Positions 37,722-51,164 of a stretch of DNA of 64,000 nucleotides are shown piece after piece; position 1 is the first letter of the stretch; every line of letters begins with the position of its first letter. The position numbers were made by a program, and so were the translations under genes. Where the stretch lies: NCBI GenBank assembly GCA_026168455.1, contig CM047425.1, positions 3,322,001 to 3,386,000 of the forward strand, given 5' to 3'. This DNA comes from Theocolax elegans (lineage: Eukaryota; Arthropoda; Insecta; Hymenoptera; Cerocephalidae). Under the pieces are notes generated by a model that saw only the letters and a program-made list of their open reading frames with translations, was not told the origin of the DNA and made no database searches.

Positions 37722-38719
37722 TGGGATATTCCACACGAAGTGGTCCGATCAAAATTTTAAAATGCTCCGAATTTTGGGTACACATTGCAAATGTTTTTTA
37801 GAATACAGAAAAAAATTTTTAGGTACTGGAATCTATTTGCTCAAAAGTTATTCTAACCTCAAAAAGTGGATTTTTCCAAGTTTTTTTCAACACCAGCTGG
37901 GTTTACCACTATTTAACTCGAAATCTATCAACTTTTACTATAGAACATTATATGTAACATTCGTTGCTAATTGTGTCTGGAATTTATTCTTCTAGGTTAG
38001 AATTTCTAATTTCAAGGTGAATGTTATATAAACTACATGTCAATATTCAACTTGAAAAAAGTGCAAGTGTGCCACAATTGATTTTTTTATCCAAAAGTCT
38101 AAAAGAAAGCTTGGAGCAATACCTTTTCAAATGGTCTGTAGCATTTTTATGGCCTTCAATTCTGTAAAAAGTTATGATAATTTAAAGAAAGAGAAAAAAT
38201 TCACAAAAATTAACATGGTAATTCCCATTTAAATTTTTTAAAAATTTCGTGTTTCTTTAAATTGTCATAACTTTTTACAGAATTGGAGGCCATAAAAATG
38301 CTACAGACCATTTGAAAAGGTATTGCTCCAAGCTTTCTTTTAGACTTTTGGATAAAAAAATCAATTGTGGCACACTTGCACTTTTTTCAAGTTGAATATT
38401 GACATGTAGTTTATATAACATTCACCTTGGAATTAGAAATTCTAACCCAGAAGAATAAATTCCAGACACAATTAGCAACGAATGTTACATATAATGTTGT
38501 ATAGTAAAAGTTGATAGATTTTGAGTTACATAGCGGTAAACCCAGCTGGTGTTGAAAAAAACTTGGAAAAATTCACTTTTTGAGGTTAGAATAACTTATG
38601 AGCAAATAAATTCTAGTATCTAAAAATTTTTTTCTGTATTCTGAGAAATATTTGCAATGTGTACCCGAAATTTGGTGCATATTAAAATTTTGATCGGACC
38701 AGTTCACGTGGAATACCCC

Positions 38720-38721
<2 letters not shown>
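37722..38721. mobile_element. Complete fold-back element (family FB-1) nested in the MULE
   Basis: About 1.0 kb folding into arms of about 490 bp. The left arm contains GTGGTCCGATCAAAATTTTA and TTACTATAGAACATTATATG; the right arm mirrors these and ends GTTCACGTGGAATACCCCA. Arms differ by only a few per cent by eye, so it is younger than the copy at 17270. It sits between TA-rich microsatellites (37713-37722 and 38722-38736) within copy A of the internal repeat. ORFs at 37452-37760 and 37585-37995 run through it and are not genes. Confidence 0.88.
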
Positions 38722-38753
<32 letters not shown>

Positions 38754-38829
38754 ATATATATGTATTGTATATGTAAGCGTGTGTGTATGTGTGCATGTGT
38801 TCACGTACCAATACAAAAGCATGAATCTT

Positions 38830-39060
38830 CGTAGGGGACGCAGAAGGGCTCTATAAAAAAATGCCCGCGAATCATAAAAAATCGCCCGCAAACGGCCGGA
38901 GTGGGCGTTTTTTTTATGAACAGCGAGCGATTTTTTTTATGGAGACCTTTTACATCCGCTGGCCGAGACGGGACTACTTTAGACCCTATTTTTGGGGCGC
39001 AAAAACGCGATTTTCGTGCATGTGTTACAAAAATATTATTTTGCCAACAGTTAACTTTAA
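38830..39060. repeat. Internal MULE repeat segment, copy A (second part)
   Basis: CTCTATAAAAAAATGCCCGC and GAGTGGGCGTTTTTTTTATG form a hairpin, followed by CGATTTTCGTGCATGTGTTA. It corresponds to TATAGAGCTCTTTTGCACCC and AATTCGTGCATGTATTAG at 42389-42455. Confidence 0.6.
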
Positions 39061-39241
39061 CTGATTCAATCGCGTATAACTATTTGTTTTTAATCTAAAA
39101 ATTTAAGAGTATAGCTACTCAATTTTATGAAAGGGTATTAATACAATGGTTGTAATACATAAAACACAAAAGCGAAACGTGCGAAGTTTAATAAAAATTA
39201 TTTATACAATAACAATTCTATGTACATTTTTTAAACTACAT

Positions 39242-39505
39242 TTAAGAATACTCATAAGCACTGTCTATTTTCTTTTTAATTAATCGTTGTGGTCTTTGAG
39301 ACTTTTCATTTTTTTGTTTTTTAATACTCGTTGTTTTAACGATACTATCTTTTTTGCCTCTTTTATGGTTGCATTGAATAACTACTTTTTCTTCTTTCAT
39401 AGTCTTAGCATTGTCAACGCCATTGGACATTATTTTACCAGTTGATGAAGAATCAGCTTGTGAAGTTTGTGGGTCAACATTTAGTTTTGGGTTTACAACT
39501 TTCAT
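39242..39505 (-). CDS. Transposase exon 8 (basic C-terminal tail)
   Basis: An acceptor TTTTTTGCAG precedes ATGAAAGTTGTAAACCC in phase 0, matching exon 7. The 87 residues are rich in Lys/Arg (NHKRGKKD, IKKQKNEKSQRPQRLIKKK), like a nuclear-localisation or DNA-contact tail, and end at TAA. The exon could instead belong to a separate small gene beginning at that ATG. Confidence 0.6.
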   Translation of the reverse strand: MKVVNPKLNVDPQTSQADSSSTGKIMSNGVDNAKTMKEEKVVIQCNHKRGKKDSIVKTTSIKKQKNEKSQRPQRLIKKKIDSAYEYS

Positions 39506-42500
39506 CTGCAAAAAACAATTCATAAATTTAATTATAGCTTTTCAAGGAATGTAAGATAGAGGACTAACTTCTAATAAAAAAACTAAAACTACATAGGTGT
39601 AGTTCTACAGTACGAGGTACAGGTGAATTAGCACGAGTCGAAGTCGAGTGTGGAAAACACACGAGGCAAAAACCCCTTTAATCTTTGGCGCATATCATAT
39701 ATTTGTGACAAATAACGTACGAATGTTTGCGTTTTATGGAAAGGGGAATAACCCCTAAATCGAAAGTAGACTGTATCAAAATATGAAGAAATCCGAAGAT
39801 AGATATATAAATTATAGGGACGCCAACGCCCTTTTTTCTTTGCTTGCTTATAACTGTGAAACAAATAGAGATATGTTCTCAAACTCAAGTTCAGAAGAAA
39901 ACTGAGGTCGAGTCGATTGGATAAAAAGAAGAAACTAAAATATCTTGATTTAGTCAAAAGCGGAGCTGAGCAAGTATTCGACTGCAAATTTACGTCGAAT
40001 ACTTTTAAGAAATAAATAAAAATTGCGATAGAACAAAAAATTTGAACTATAAACAATATTTAAGATATTTGAAACAATTTGACAAAGTATTCAACCAAAG
40101 GTTTCGAGAAATACTTTTAATCGAATACTTTTATTTTATTTCTTCTTTTCAATTAAAATAAATGTTTAAAAGTTTGATTCGCGCAATTGAAAAAAGATTT
40201 GTTCCATTAGAAAGAGAAATAAAATTAAAGTATTGAATGAAAAGTATCCGTCGAATATTTTGGTCAAATACCAGTATTCGGATTAAAAGTATTAATTTCG
40301 TAGATATCACTTTTTTTGTTTTATACCTATTTTTATTTCATTTTTAAAAAGTATTTGACGTAAAGTTGCAGACGAATACTTGCCCAGTTCTGGTCAAAAG
40401 TTAAAAAAGAGAGGGATAAGAAGATAATTTGGCCTAAAAATCAATAAACTCGTTAAATACTTTTTTTTATAATTAAACGTCGCTTTTTTATGTTCCCAAT
40501 CGGTGCCAATTAGCGACGGGGGCATGTGCAATGTCTTTTGTTATGAAAGCACTTGTTGAAAAATACATTTCCCCAGTGGTGCTCGTGTCAATCGGCAGAG
40601 ACTGGGCGCGAACCCGGGATCTCCGGGTTACGAGCCGAACGCTCTACCGACCGAACCATCGCACGTCCCTAAAATAAATACTTAAATCTAAGTTAAATAC
40701 TTATTTCTTTTATAACTTTTGACCAGAATCAAGATATTTGAGCTTCTTTTTTTGAAATCCAATTTACTTGATCTCATCTTTCTTCTATACTTCAGTTTGA
40801 GAGCATATAAAAAATTTTAAGTTTAAATTGAAAATGTGTTAGTTATATATTTTTTATTAACTGCAACGTGAATACGGGGACTAAAAGATAAATTTCGGAT
40901 TCAAAAAGCAACCGGCGGAAGTATAAACAAGAGAATGAATTTTTAAAAACCTCTTCCATCAGACCCTCAGGCATGATTTAGACAATATACTCAAATTTTT
41001 CCAGATTTTTAAATCGATAATTCAATGACGATGTTTGAGTATTGAAAAATTATGTCCTTTTTGACTAATAATTACCGACCAAAACTGGTTTATTCAATTA
41101 TGATTAAAAAATTATTTTTTCTTAAGGGGGTATTACACTTAAAATTGGAAAATGAATTTTAGATTAAAAAAATAATAAAAATTTAAAAAATTCAAATTTT
41201 TCAAAAATTTTGACATTTTTTTAATAACATTTAAGGATTTAGAAATATTACATTCTAAATAGCTTCAGCCCAGAATGACATGTTTTAGCTACAAAAAGAG
41301 AGCGAATAGATAAAAATTGGTTCATCGGTCAAAAGTGTACCTTACGGCAAAACTCAAAATGCATTTTTACAGTATACGGAGGATGGTAGCATGAAATTGG
41401 GATTCATGTGGGTCAAAATCTTTCAGCTTTTATAGTTTCAAGTAAATATAACTTAAATAACAAAAAATAATTATTTATAACAATTTTTGAAGTCAAAATT
41501 CATTTTTCCAGTGTTAAGTGTAATACCCCCTTAAAAAATCAATCCTTCAGGCTCTTCCTTATATTTTAAACTATTTTTATAAATTTTTTCAGATTTTTAA
41601 TTCAATATTTTAGATATAATTCTTAGGTAGAAAGGTGTAGATCCCTGTAATTCGAATCCGATATCTGCTTAATACGGATTAATAGTTATTTATGCACCGA
41701 AAGAGTAAAGTATGCATTTATTCCCGGAATGAAAGTTACTGCCAGAGCTATAGCGAAGTGCATATAAAATTAGTAGTTAGTACATTATTTATGGTATATT
41801 TTATCAAATAATTAATTATTGTGATAAAAAGTATTTTTTTTTAAATAAGTTAATGCGATGAGTAAAAAATGAGTGCGAGGAGCAGAAGTAACTTTCACTC
41901 CCCGGAGGAATAAAATTTAACTTTTGTTACTCCGCTGAGGTCAATAAAGTAGACTTTTTGGATGATTAGGGTGAAAAATACAATTTTACTCCTACATTTG
42001 TAGTTAATAAACTGGATTTCTCGGATGATTTGAGTGAAATAGTGTAATGTATGCCAAGGGCGTAAAGTGGGTTTTTAAAAGCCGAGTGTGTTGCATACCG
42101 AAGCCGAGTACTGAAAACAAACGAGGTAAAAAGGCCCACTTAGCCCTTGGTGCACACCATATTTTATGTCACAAGTGCACGAATGTTCGCGTTTTAGGGG
42201 GTTTAAAAAGCGATAAACTATATAATTATTGCCCTAATCATTTCATTTTGAATCGCCTCCAAATTCAATTTTATTGATGTATACGTATGAACGTATGTAA
42301 ATAAATATGTATTATATATTTTTTTCTATAGAGTCCTTTTCTATAGAGACCTGCGGAAGTTACACTTTTGTTGATTCGTGTACATGAACGGTCAATTTTT
42401 TATAGAGCTCTTTTGCACCCGCCGAGCGTAAGAACGCAAAATTCGTGCATGTATTAGAAAAAATAATTTATCAAATACTGCAAGAAATATTTACATATTT

Positions 42501-45500
42501 CTCGTAATTGAAGTTTTCGAAATCCATTTCTTCGTCTTCAACATCATCGTCCGAATCGACAGGTTCTGGTTCCAATGATTCTGGTTCATCTTCTATTAAA
42601 ATAAAATATATCATAAACTTTTTGTAAGGTAGAGTATCTTTGTAAAAATTTAACCAAAAAGGTTTTGAGTATAATTTTAATTTTAAAGTATTGTTTTAGT
42701 TGTAAAAAATTAATAGATTACAAAAGAATCGCTAACATGGACAAAGCTGATAAAGTCAAAGTTGTGCAGAATTTTGTGCAACATGAGAACTGACAAGGAG
42801 AGTGTCTCAAATGCAGGAAACGGATCTTATCCAAATTCTTAGATTTAATTTCTGCTATGCAAATATGAAGAAAACCGGAAATTATATCAAATTTTGCCAA
42901 AAGAAAGACTTTCAGTTTAATTGATTCAGTTTAAAATCTCAAATCTGTTAATTTTTTTAAGGAATTGATGCAATTTTAACCATAACTCTTGTAGTAAAGA
43001 TTTATTGATTTTTTGTTCCAAAATTTCTTTCATTTGTTTGTATGTTCATAGTAGAAAATAAATCCCGAAATTTAGATAAGCTTCGTTTACTGAAACACTC
43101 TCCTTGTGAGTAAATTTTTTAAATTAATCGCATTTAAATGCTTGCAAGAATTTATTGTATTTTATAATTTTAATTTATAAATTATTTAGATAGAATTAAT
43201 TCATATTGCCTTTGACACTGGTATATACTTAATTTTTCAGTCACTTTTACACCTATCTGTTAAAGAGAAGTTTGAATAATAGATTTATTATCTTTTTAAA
43301 ACTGTAGGAAACATATCTCGGCTTTCTGTTCAATGCGTTTAAGAATCTATAAAAATCTAGAGGAAAAATAATTAAAAAATGTTGTTTATGTTTAATGAAT
43401 TTTTTACACCGACTTTTTTACATTTTCACTAACTTTAAATTTTTTTATCGCTACTCAACTTTTGAACGGTTGCATCGTTTTGTACAAACCAAAATTCAAA
43501 TAAAACCTTCTACGTATATTGTTTTCTTTAGATGATTATTAAAGGTATAGTATAGAACTGCAGTTAAATTTGCGTAAACACCTTTTTATCTTCCATTTTC
43601 CGAAAAACCTACATAGCTTGTTCCCTAATACACAATGAACAGAGCTGCAAGGGTTTAAATCGTCATTGTTAAAACAATCGGAATTATACAAATTACAAAG
43701 TTTGTCCTCTCCTTGCAAATATTCCCTTTATTGTCTGAAGATTACGTATTAGGAGTGCAACGAGATACTTTTCAATTACTTATAATTTTATCTTAAATTA
43801 TATTATAATTTGCGTAGAAATAATTTATTTTGTGTAAAAATAAATTGTAAAATTAATTTATAGTAAGGAGTTCCACAGCAATTTCCTCCTGAGTGAAACT
43901 ATAATAAATAAGCTTTTATTTAGATAAATAAACAAACCATTCATTACATACATAATTAGTTATTTCCCATTTTTGCACAACTACTTGAAATGCATACTCT
44001 ATATGTTTAAAAGTTTATCAAGTGTCAGTTCTAAATATATAATTCTGCAAAATCTTAATCCATTTTTTTAGGTGATATCAGAAATAGTAGTGACAATAAT
44101 CGATACAATTTATTTATAGTGATATTATTTTTATCAATTAATTTGAAACAGCTGTGCGAAATATATTTATTAAATATGTATGCTTAACTGTGCCAGATCC
44201 TGTTTCGCCTATAAAATTCATTCAAGTTAAAAATTTCAAATAAAAGTTTAATTTATAGTAACAGAGTAAATGTTAATATGCATAAATTATAGTAAATTAA
44301 GGTTTTCATGGATATTTTGAAATTTTAGTTAGAAAAATTGATAAAATAGGACCATCAGAATGCTTGATTCAAGGAAGGACTCAAAATGAATGTTCCTATT
44401 CACTTACTGTAAGGTTTATTTTTGAGTTTTTATTGCATAGGGTTGAAATTTTGAGGAAAACTTCATTAAATTAACTTTTACAAAGTAAGTGGAACACAAA
44501 TAATACAAAAACTTCTCAACTTTGTTTATATCAATACTTTAGTGAAAAATTTAAAAAATAAAAAAAATTTGTATAAAAATATGAATTTGTATTTATTTAA
44601 TAATAATAAATTCATATTTTTATAATTCTGTTTCATTTAATTTTTGATAATTAATTTTAAGAATCTTGCCTCAAAATTTCAGCTCAATGCAATGAAAATT
44701 TAAAAATAAACCTTACGCAAATGAGTATGAACACTGTTTTTGGGTACTTCGCTGAACTAAGGAGTTTGATGATTTCATTTTGTCAAGTTTTCTAAACATA
44801 ATTTAAAAATGTTCACAAAGACAATATTTTAATTTATATACATTAAAATATTCCTCGTTACCATGAATTACTTTTTTAATTAAAATATTTAATTTTTACT
44901 AATATTACGGGTAAAACAGCGTGTGAATACTGTAAGTATTTTCAATACTGTAAGACGTTTTGTAAGATTTTTAATATAATAAATTTAATTTCGTATTTAA
45001 AGGAAAAGGCTAACATAAGTGTTTAAAGAAAAGAAGTAAGTCTACGGAAAAATAATAATCAAGGGAAAATAATGCAGTTTTACACTCTTCATATAAGTCA
45101 AAAATTGGACTTTAGATGATTAGGATAAAAAAATTATAATTGAATCTTTGAAGCTTTAATTCAAAAATATAAGTTTACCTTGCGCAAATATTTCGAATTC
45201 ATTAGTTTCAAATCCAGATAATTCGTTTAAAAATTTCTCTGTCGGCCATTGGGGATATTTCAGGAGATCATTCCAGGTGGATTGAATTACATAATTTCGT
45301 AATGCAGTTTTTTCTTTTATTGTTGTCGTGATGACTCTTTTCTTAGCTCTTTCCAAATCGGTGACTGAGTTTCTGCTTAAAGTAATTATGCCATCTGAAA
45401 CAGTAATATAAAGAAAGGATAAGTAATGGTCTTAGAGTAGTCGCAGATTTAATCGTAATTAATTATTTCATATTAGAAAATTATATTAAATGTGCTTAAG

Positions 45501-48500
45501 GAGATGTAAAACTAATAAATTGGAATCTTTGTTTATTTTTTAGAAATAATGGATTTACTTTTCTAAAAAAATCTCTCTGAAACGCTCTTCTACTTGCTTT
45601 GAATATCACGTGTGAATTTTTCAAAATTTTTTATTACTAACAAGGAGAGGTCACACCCTCTGGAAAACGGATCCTTACCAAACTCTAGGATATAATTTCT
45701 ACTATAAAATCATGTAGAAAGCCGGAGTTTTAGTGTCCAATGCCCATTTTTAGTATAAATATAAGCAAATAATGAAAAATCTCGCCGAAAAAACCATTGA
45801 GTTTGAATGCTTATAACTCAAAAACAATTAAAGATGTACGTATAAACTAAATTTTGAAAGAAAGCTGAGATCAAGTAGATACGTTTTAAAAAAAAGAAAG
45901 CTCAAATATTTTAATATGGTCAAAAGTTATGGGAGAAATAAGAATTAGCCAAAATTTTATCGAAAATTTAAAGTTAAGTACAATTTAATGATTTTTTTAG
46001 CCCAAAATTTCGTCTAATTCTTATTTGTCCCATAACTTTTGACCATATTAAAATATTTAAGCTTCCTTTTTTTTAAAACGTATCTACTCGATCTCAGCTT
46101 TCTTTCAAAATTTAGTTTATACGTACATCTTTAATTGTTTCTGAGTTATAAGCATTCAAACTCAACGGTTTTTTCGGCGAGATTTTTCATTATTTGCTTA
46201 TATTTATCGTAAACATGGCCATTGGACGCTAAAACTCCGGCTTTCTGCATGATTTTATAGTAGAAATTATATCCTAGAGTTTGATAGGGATCTGTTTTCC
46301 AGAGGGTGCGACCTCTCCTTGTAAGTGATTCTGAGTCTTGTGCAGCCGCTAAAAGTGATAATTAATTAACTGATAATCTCCTTAAATGTGCGGAATTAAA
46401 TGAGTTTTTAACAAACATCAACAATTTAAATTCCGAATAATTATAAACTTTTAGACAATTTATTTACAAAAATATAAAAATTATTGTGCTTCGGAGATGT
46501 TAAGTAAATCTTATGTTTAAAAAAAGAACTAGTTACATTTTATAAAATGTCCTGGTTTATAAAGTACACATCGAACATTAGTAATATTTATTCTAGTAAT
46601 GTAGATTCTATGAAAACATTACTTACTGATAAAAATTGAACAGTTCGGTTTGGCTCTTATATTTGCATTCAGCGTCCTATGGTACGACTCTACGTAATTA
46701 TTTGTACGATCGTTTTCCAAAAATACGCTAAAAACTTGAGGCTTGATTGTTTTCATCCATTCTTTGCAAAAATAAAAATCTATAAATTTTATCCATTTCT
46801 TTTTTATCACTGGCTTGTCTTCGAATTTTTGATTTATTAAATTTCTAATGGTGCTTAGACACTCTGGCATTCTCTCCGGGGGTAATAGAGGCAGCACATT
46901 AATTTTCTTTATAATTTCGTTTCCATCAGGATTATTTTTCTTATTCTCTTTCACAAAAAGTCTGTAATCTTTACTTTTCGCTTTTCTTATAATTGCCTGA
47001 AAATTCATGAAAGGAAAAAATGAATGGAAAGGAACTAGGAGAAGAAAGAAAAGGAGAGAATATGGAAGAGAGAGAGAGAGATATTTTGTTGATTCTGCAA
47101 CAGAAAATGAACCACTTTAAATTTGTAGATATTTTTTAAATATCTTGATTTCTTTATTTTATTTTATTATTTATTTAATCAGGAAAAATTAAAAAAAATG
47201 TATTAAATAAACTAATTTAGTTCAAGTTACTTTACATTTAAGTTCAGATCAGCGTACAGAAAAAATAGTATGTTATATAGATCATTTATAAATAGATCAT
47301 CGAATCCAGCAAATAGTCTAAATATTGATATTGATTGGTTTTTTCATAGTATCTCCATTTTTTAAACACTTGCGAGGAATGAAATTTATAAATATTAATA
47401 ACTCACTATACCTTGTTATGCTAATGGTGTTAGTTATACTTTTACATTATTTTAACGATTCCAAAAATAGAAATTAATTATAATGCAATTATTTGTTTTT
47501 AATTCGCGAAAAATAAATTTCTTAAAAAATTCTTAAAAAATATATGTACAAATTTAACGATTGGGAACTAATATGTCCTTAATTTACCTGGGTAAAGTGA
47601 AAGTAACATCCAACAACAGATAAGTTGTCAAAACCTTCACTTAGAGACTTTATGAGACCTTTCTCAAAATCACAGTGTGCTCTTAAAGGTTGAAAAAATG
47701 GAAATCTTTCCCTAATATGTTTCCAAACTGCTTTGTATGCTACAGATGTCCGTTTTGTCATCATTACCCATAGGCACGGCACGACCTACAATTCAAAAAT
47801 TATATTACAATTTCTCTATAATCACTGACACTTTTAAAGGGCGGATTCGTCTCACACAACTCGATTCGTCGCTGAATAAATATATGCTTTATATAGATAT
47901 TAAAATAAAAAAAAATAGAATCTCTATTTATTAATTAACAATGTGATCTGTTAAATGGCTCAGTAAGCTTCTTTTGTATCTTGCCAAATTGCAAGGACCT
48001 TACCTTTAGAAACACAAAAATTTTCAACAATTACCAAATTTAAAAAATTTTAAAAATTCATACGCGATGCTTGAACTATATAGAAAAACGTTACAGAGCG
48101 ATTTTACCAAAATAATTAGTAAATTATAATCACTTTTCGTCGATAATGATAGGTGTAAAATGGATTCTTGTGGCACACAAAAATCTCGAACATTTGGTGA
48201 TTACAAATTGTGAAAAAATCACACTTAATCTTCAAAGCTATACAGATATCTCGAAGAGTGTTACAAAAAGATTTAAAAAAAACCAACCCATTGTTATTTA
48301 AAACATAAATAGAGCTTCCAATTTGTTACTCTCATATTTCCTTAACTAGATGTGATAGCTAAATTACAGGTATCTATCTTTCAAAATCCAAAAATTTTCA
48401 ACAATTATCAAACTAAAAAACTGAAAAAATTCATCCGTGACTCTTGAATGGTATAGAAAAAGCTTACAGAACGACTTCTTTTGAAATAATTAATTATTAT

Positions 48501-51082
48501 AAAAATTGATTAAAAATTAATAATCACTTTTCGTTGGTAATAATGATTGGCTACAAAAAATGTGCCAAATTTTAATAGGTAAAAAGAATCTACAACATGG
48601 TTCAAAGAAATCAATGTAGAATTATATTTTAGTTAAGTCAATACAAAATACTTAAAAAGTTTGTGAATTGTTTTAATTATCGATATAAATAAGGTAGATG
48701 TTGATTTTACCTCATTATTAATACAATTCAATCCAAAATATAACTTTTCAATTTGTTGGTTAGGTTTCTTGTATATACACATTATTCGTCTATTTATAAG
48801 CCAGTAAAAGTAGAATTAAATAGTAACTAATATTGATAGTTGAAAAATAGACAAAAAGTGCATTGTACGTGCAAATAACAATTAGCAGCGGTTTTTTAAA
48901 TGTTATACCATTAGCATTTCTAAAATAAAGATTTGTAAAACTAAATTTAAATATTTTTTATTTGAGATTTATTCAATTATCTCAATAATTTTTTGAGTTA
49001 TTGCAAAAATAGATAATTATTTTTTCAATTCGTAGTTTGAAAAATAAGCAATATTCTCAGTTAAGAAATGGTGAAAATTGGCGATATAAGTACTTGTCAC
49101 TCAAAAAATTTCAAATTCAAATTATACTTTATTCTCCATCTAGTTAAAAAAATGAAAAATAATAGACATATTATAAATATAGAAATAAATAGTAGATATA
49201 ATAAAATATAAAATAATTGATTTTTCTTTCGTCTTTCATTCGAAAATTTCGAGATAATCTCAAGTTTATGAATAGCTTATATTGAACTGTTAAAATTTCT
49301 ATAAATTGCAAAGTACATTTTCTGACAAGGATATACTTTAAAAATCGACACTGTTAGCGAAGTAGCGGAGACACACTTTGGTCAGTCATAAGAGTCCGGC
49401 AGAGCAAAACTCGGACAACAAATAAATAGGTGATCGTTTTGCGAACATAGCTTAAATAACCGGTCAAATCGTGTTTTTTCATATTCCACAAAGTGAACGG
49501 GAGGTGGGAGACATTTGGTTTAGGTATTAAGGCTTTCGCAATGTTACTTTGACATCCAAACATAATGTTTGATACACCGGTCTTATCGGAGGACGTATTC
49601 CTAAAGGGCATTTTTTTAAGGGCACAACACTATTTTAGTTAACATTTTTTTTGTAATTATCTCTTACCGTTTGGTACTTCTTGCACATGACTGTCAGGAC
49701 CTGAGTTACTCCTTTAATTTTTGGACAAATTTTATAGGTGGCATCAATAAATACATCGTTATTTTGGGAGAACTCTTTCATCAATTCTGCATCATAAAAC
49801 AGTAAATGGAAAAATCTTTTGGACGATGTAATTAAGACTGATGTCAAATATCTTTCAAAAGGTGAATCTATCTTTAATAGCGATGGAGCATTACTTAAGC
49901 TCTCCTGAAATTGCTCCAATGAACTATACTCATTCTTGAGACTCTCATATTTTATAGATTTTTTGGCCCTAAGAATAGTTGATTTCATCGATGAAAAAGA
50001 TGTAGTTGCGCGAGCTTCAGGATATCTTAAACAAATAAACAAATTTCAAATTATAGAAACGTTAAAGATTTCTTGTCTTTACGGAGAAAAAATTTCATAT
50101 AAAAATTACAATATTCTTACTTAAACGCGAGACAAACTTGCAGTTCGACAATTTTACAACGAGTTCACTAAATTTTACACAGCAGTATAGTAATTTTTAT
50201 TGCGACTGTGAAGAGAGAAAAATTTATTTTTCGACGGCTCACGTGCCATCTTCTTTTATTTTATACATAGAATTATTTAGATATATTATTTATTTACATA
50301 CATTTTAATTGAAATGTAAATTGAATAATAAATTATTTAATGAAAAAAAACTCCGCACCATCCGACATCGGGATTCGAATCTGGGACCCTCCGCGTCAAA
50401 GTCGAACACGTTACCGCCTGCGCCATCATCACTTTCTGTTGTCTTACTTCAAATCATCCTTATATGCTACATGTTGCTCAAAAAATGCGCAAACTTAATT
50501 ACCATTTATTGCATTATCTCGTTGTTAATAACAGGTAAAAGCTAAGCGAGTCGGTTTGTAATTATAATGTTTAAAATTCTCTCGATTCTGATTAGTCAAA
50601 TGCATTAATTAATTGTATAAATTAGAATAATTAGCCAGATTACACCGGCACACAAAAACAGTTTCGTTTGAGAATCGCACAAGTTTCAATAAATTTTACT
50701 ATACTGGGACACTAAAATTGTACTACCGTGCCTACTGAAATTCGCCGTACATAAATTTTACTGAACTGACTAACAAAATTCAATAGCTATTGTGATATTA
50801 TTTCATAAGACTTTCAGTCAAATTTGTTGTTTCTTCCATTAAAAATTATCAGCAAAACAAATATCGCACTTTTTTAACTGTACCACGTTTGTCCCTCGTT
50901 TACAGTAAAAATATCGTAATTTTTCATAGGACTTTTTTCTCTTAGGAGTGTCAGACCTTGCGGGGTAACGGATCTTAATCAAATTGTATAGGATACGTTT
51001 TATAATATAGAAATATGAAGAGACCCCGATTTTTCAGCCTGAACGCGCTGCTAATTTACTGAACTTAAAGCAATTAAAGCTG

Positions 51083-51164
<82 letters not shown>

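Noticed and set aside
37452..37995. ORFs of 102 and 136 codons
   Set aside because: They run from the internal MULE repeat through a (CA)n tract into the fold-back element; no family motif.
40600..40670. Apparent tRNA gene (CGT anticodon-like loop)
   Set aside because: The A and B boxes are present, but the anticodon stem has mismatches and the 3' side does not close an acceptor stem; a non-tRNA body follows. A SINE head fits better.
42718..42900. 60-codon minus-strand ORF as an extra transposase exon
   Set aside because: It lies across an FB-2 element and has no phase-compatible splice sites between exons 6 and 7.
49354..49611. 85-codon minus-strand ORF
   Set aside because: It lies entirely in the decayed 5S-SINE copy.
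50309..50545. 78-codon plus-strand ORF containing RDSNLGP
   Set aside because: RDSNLGP-type peptides are the usual translation of tRNA-derived B-box sequence; it coincides with the tRNA-like feature.
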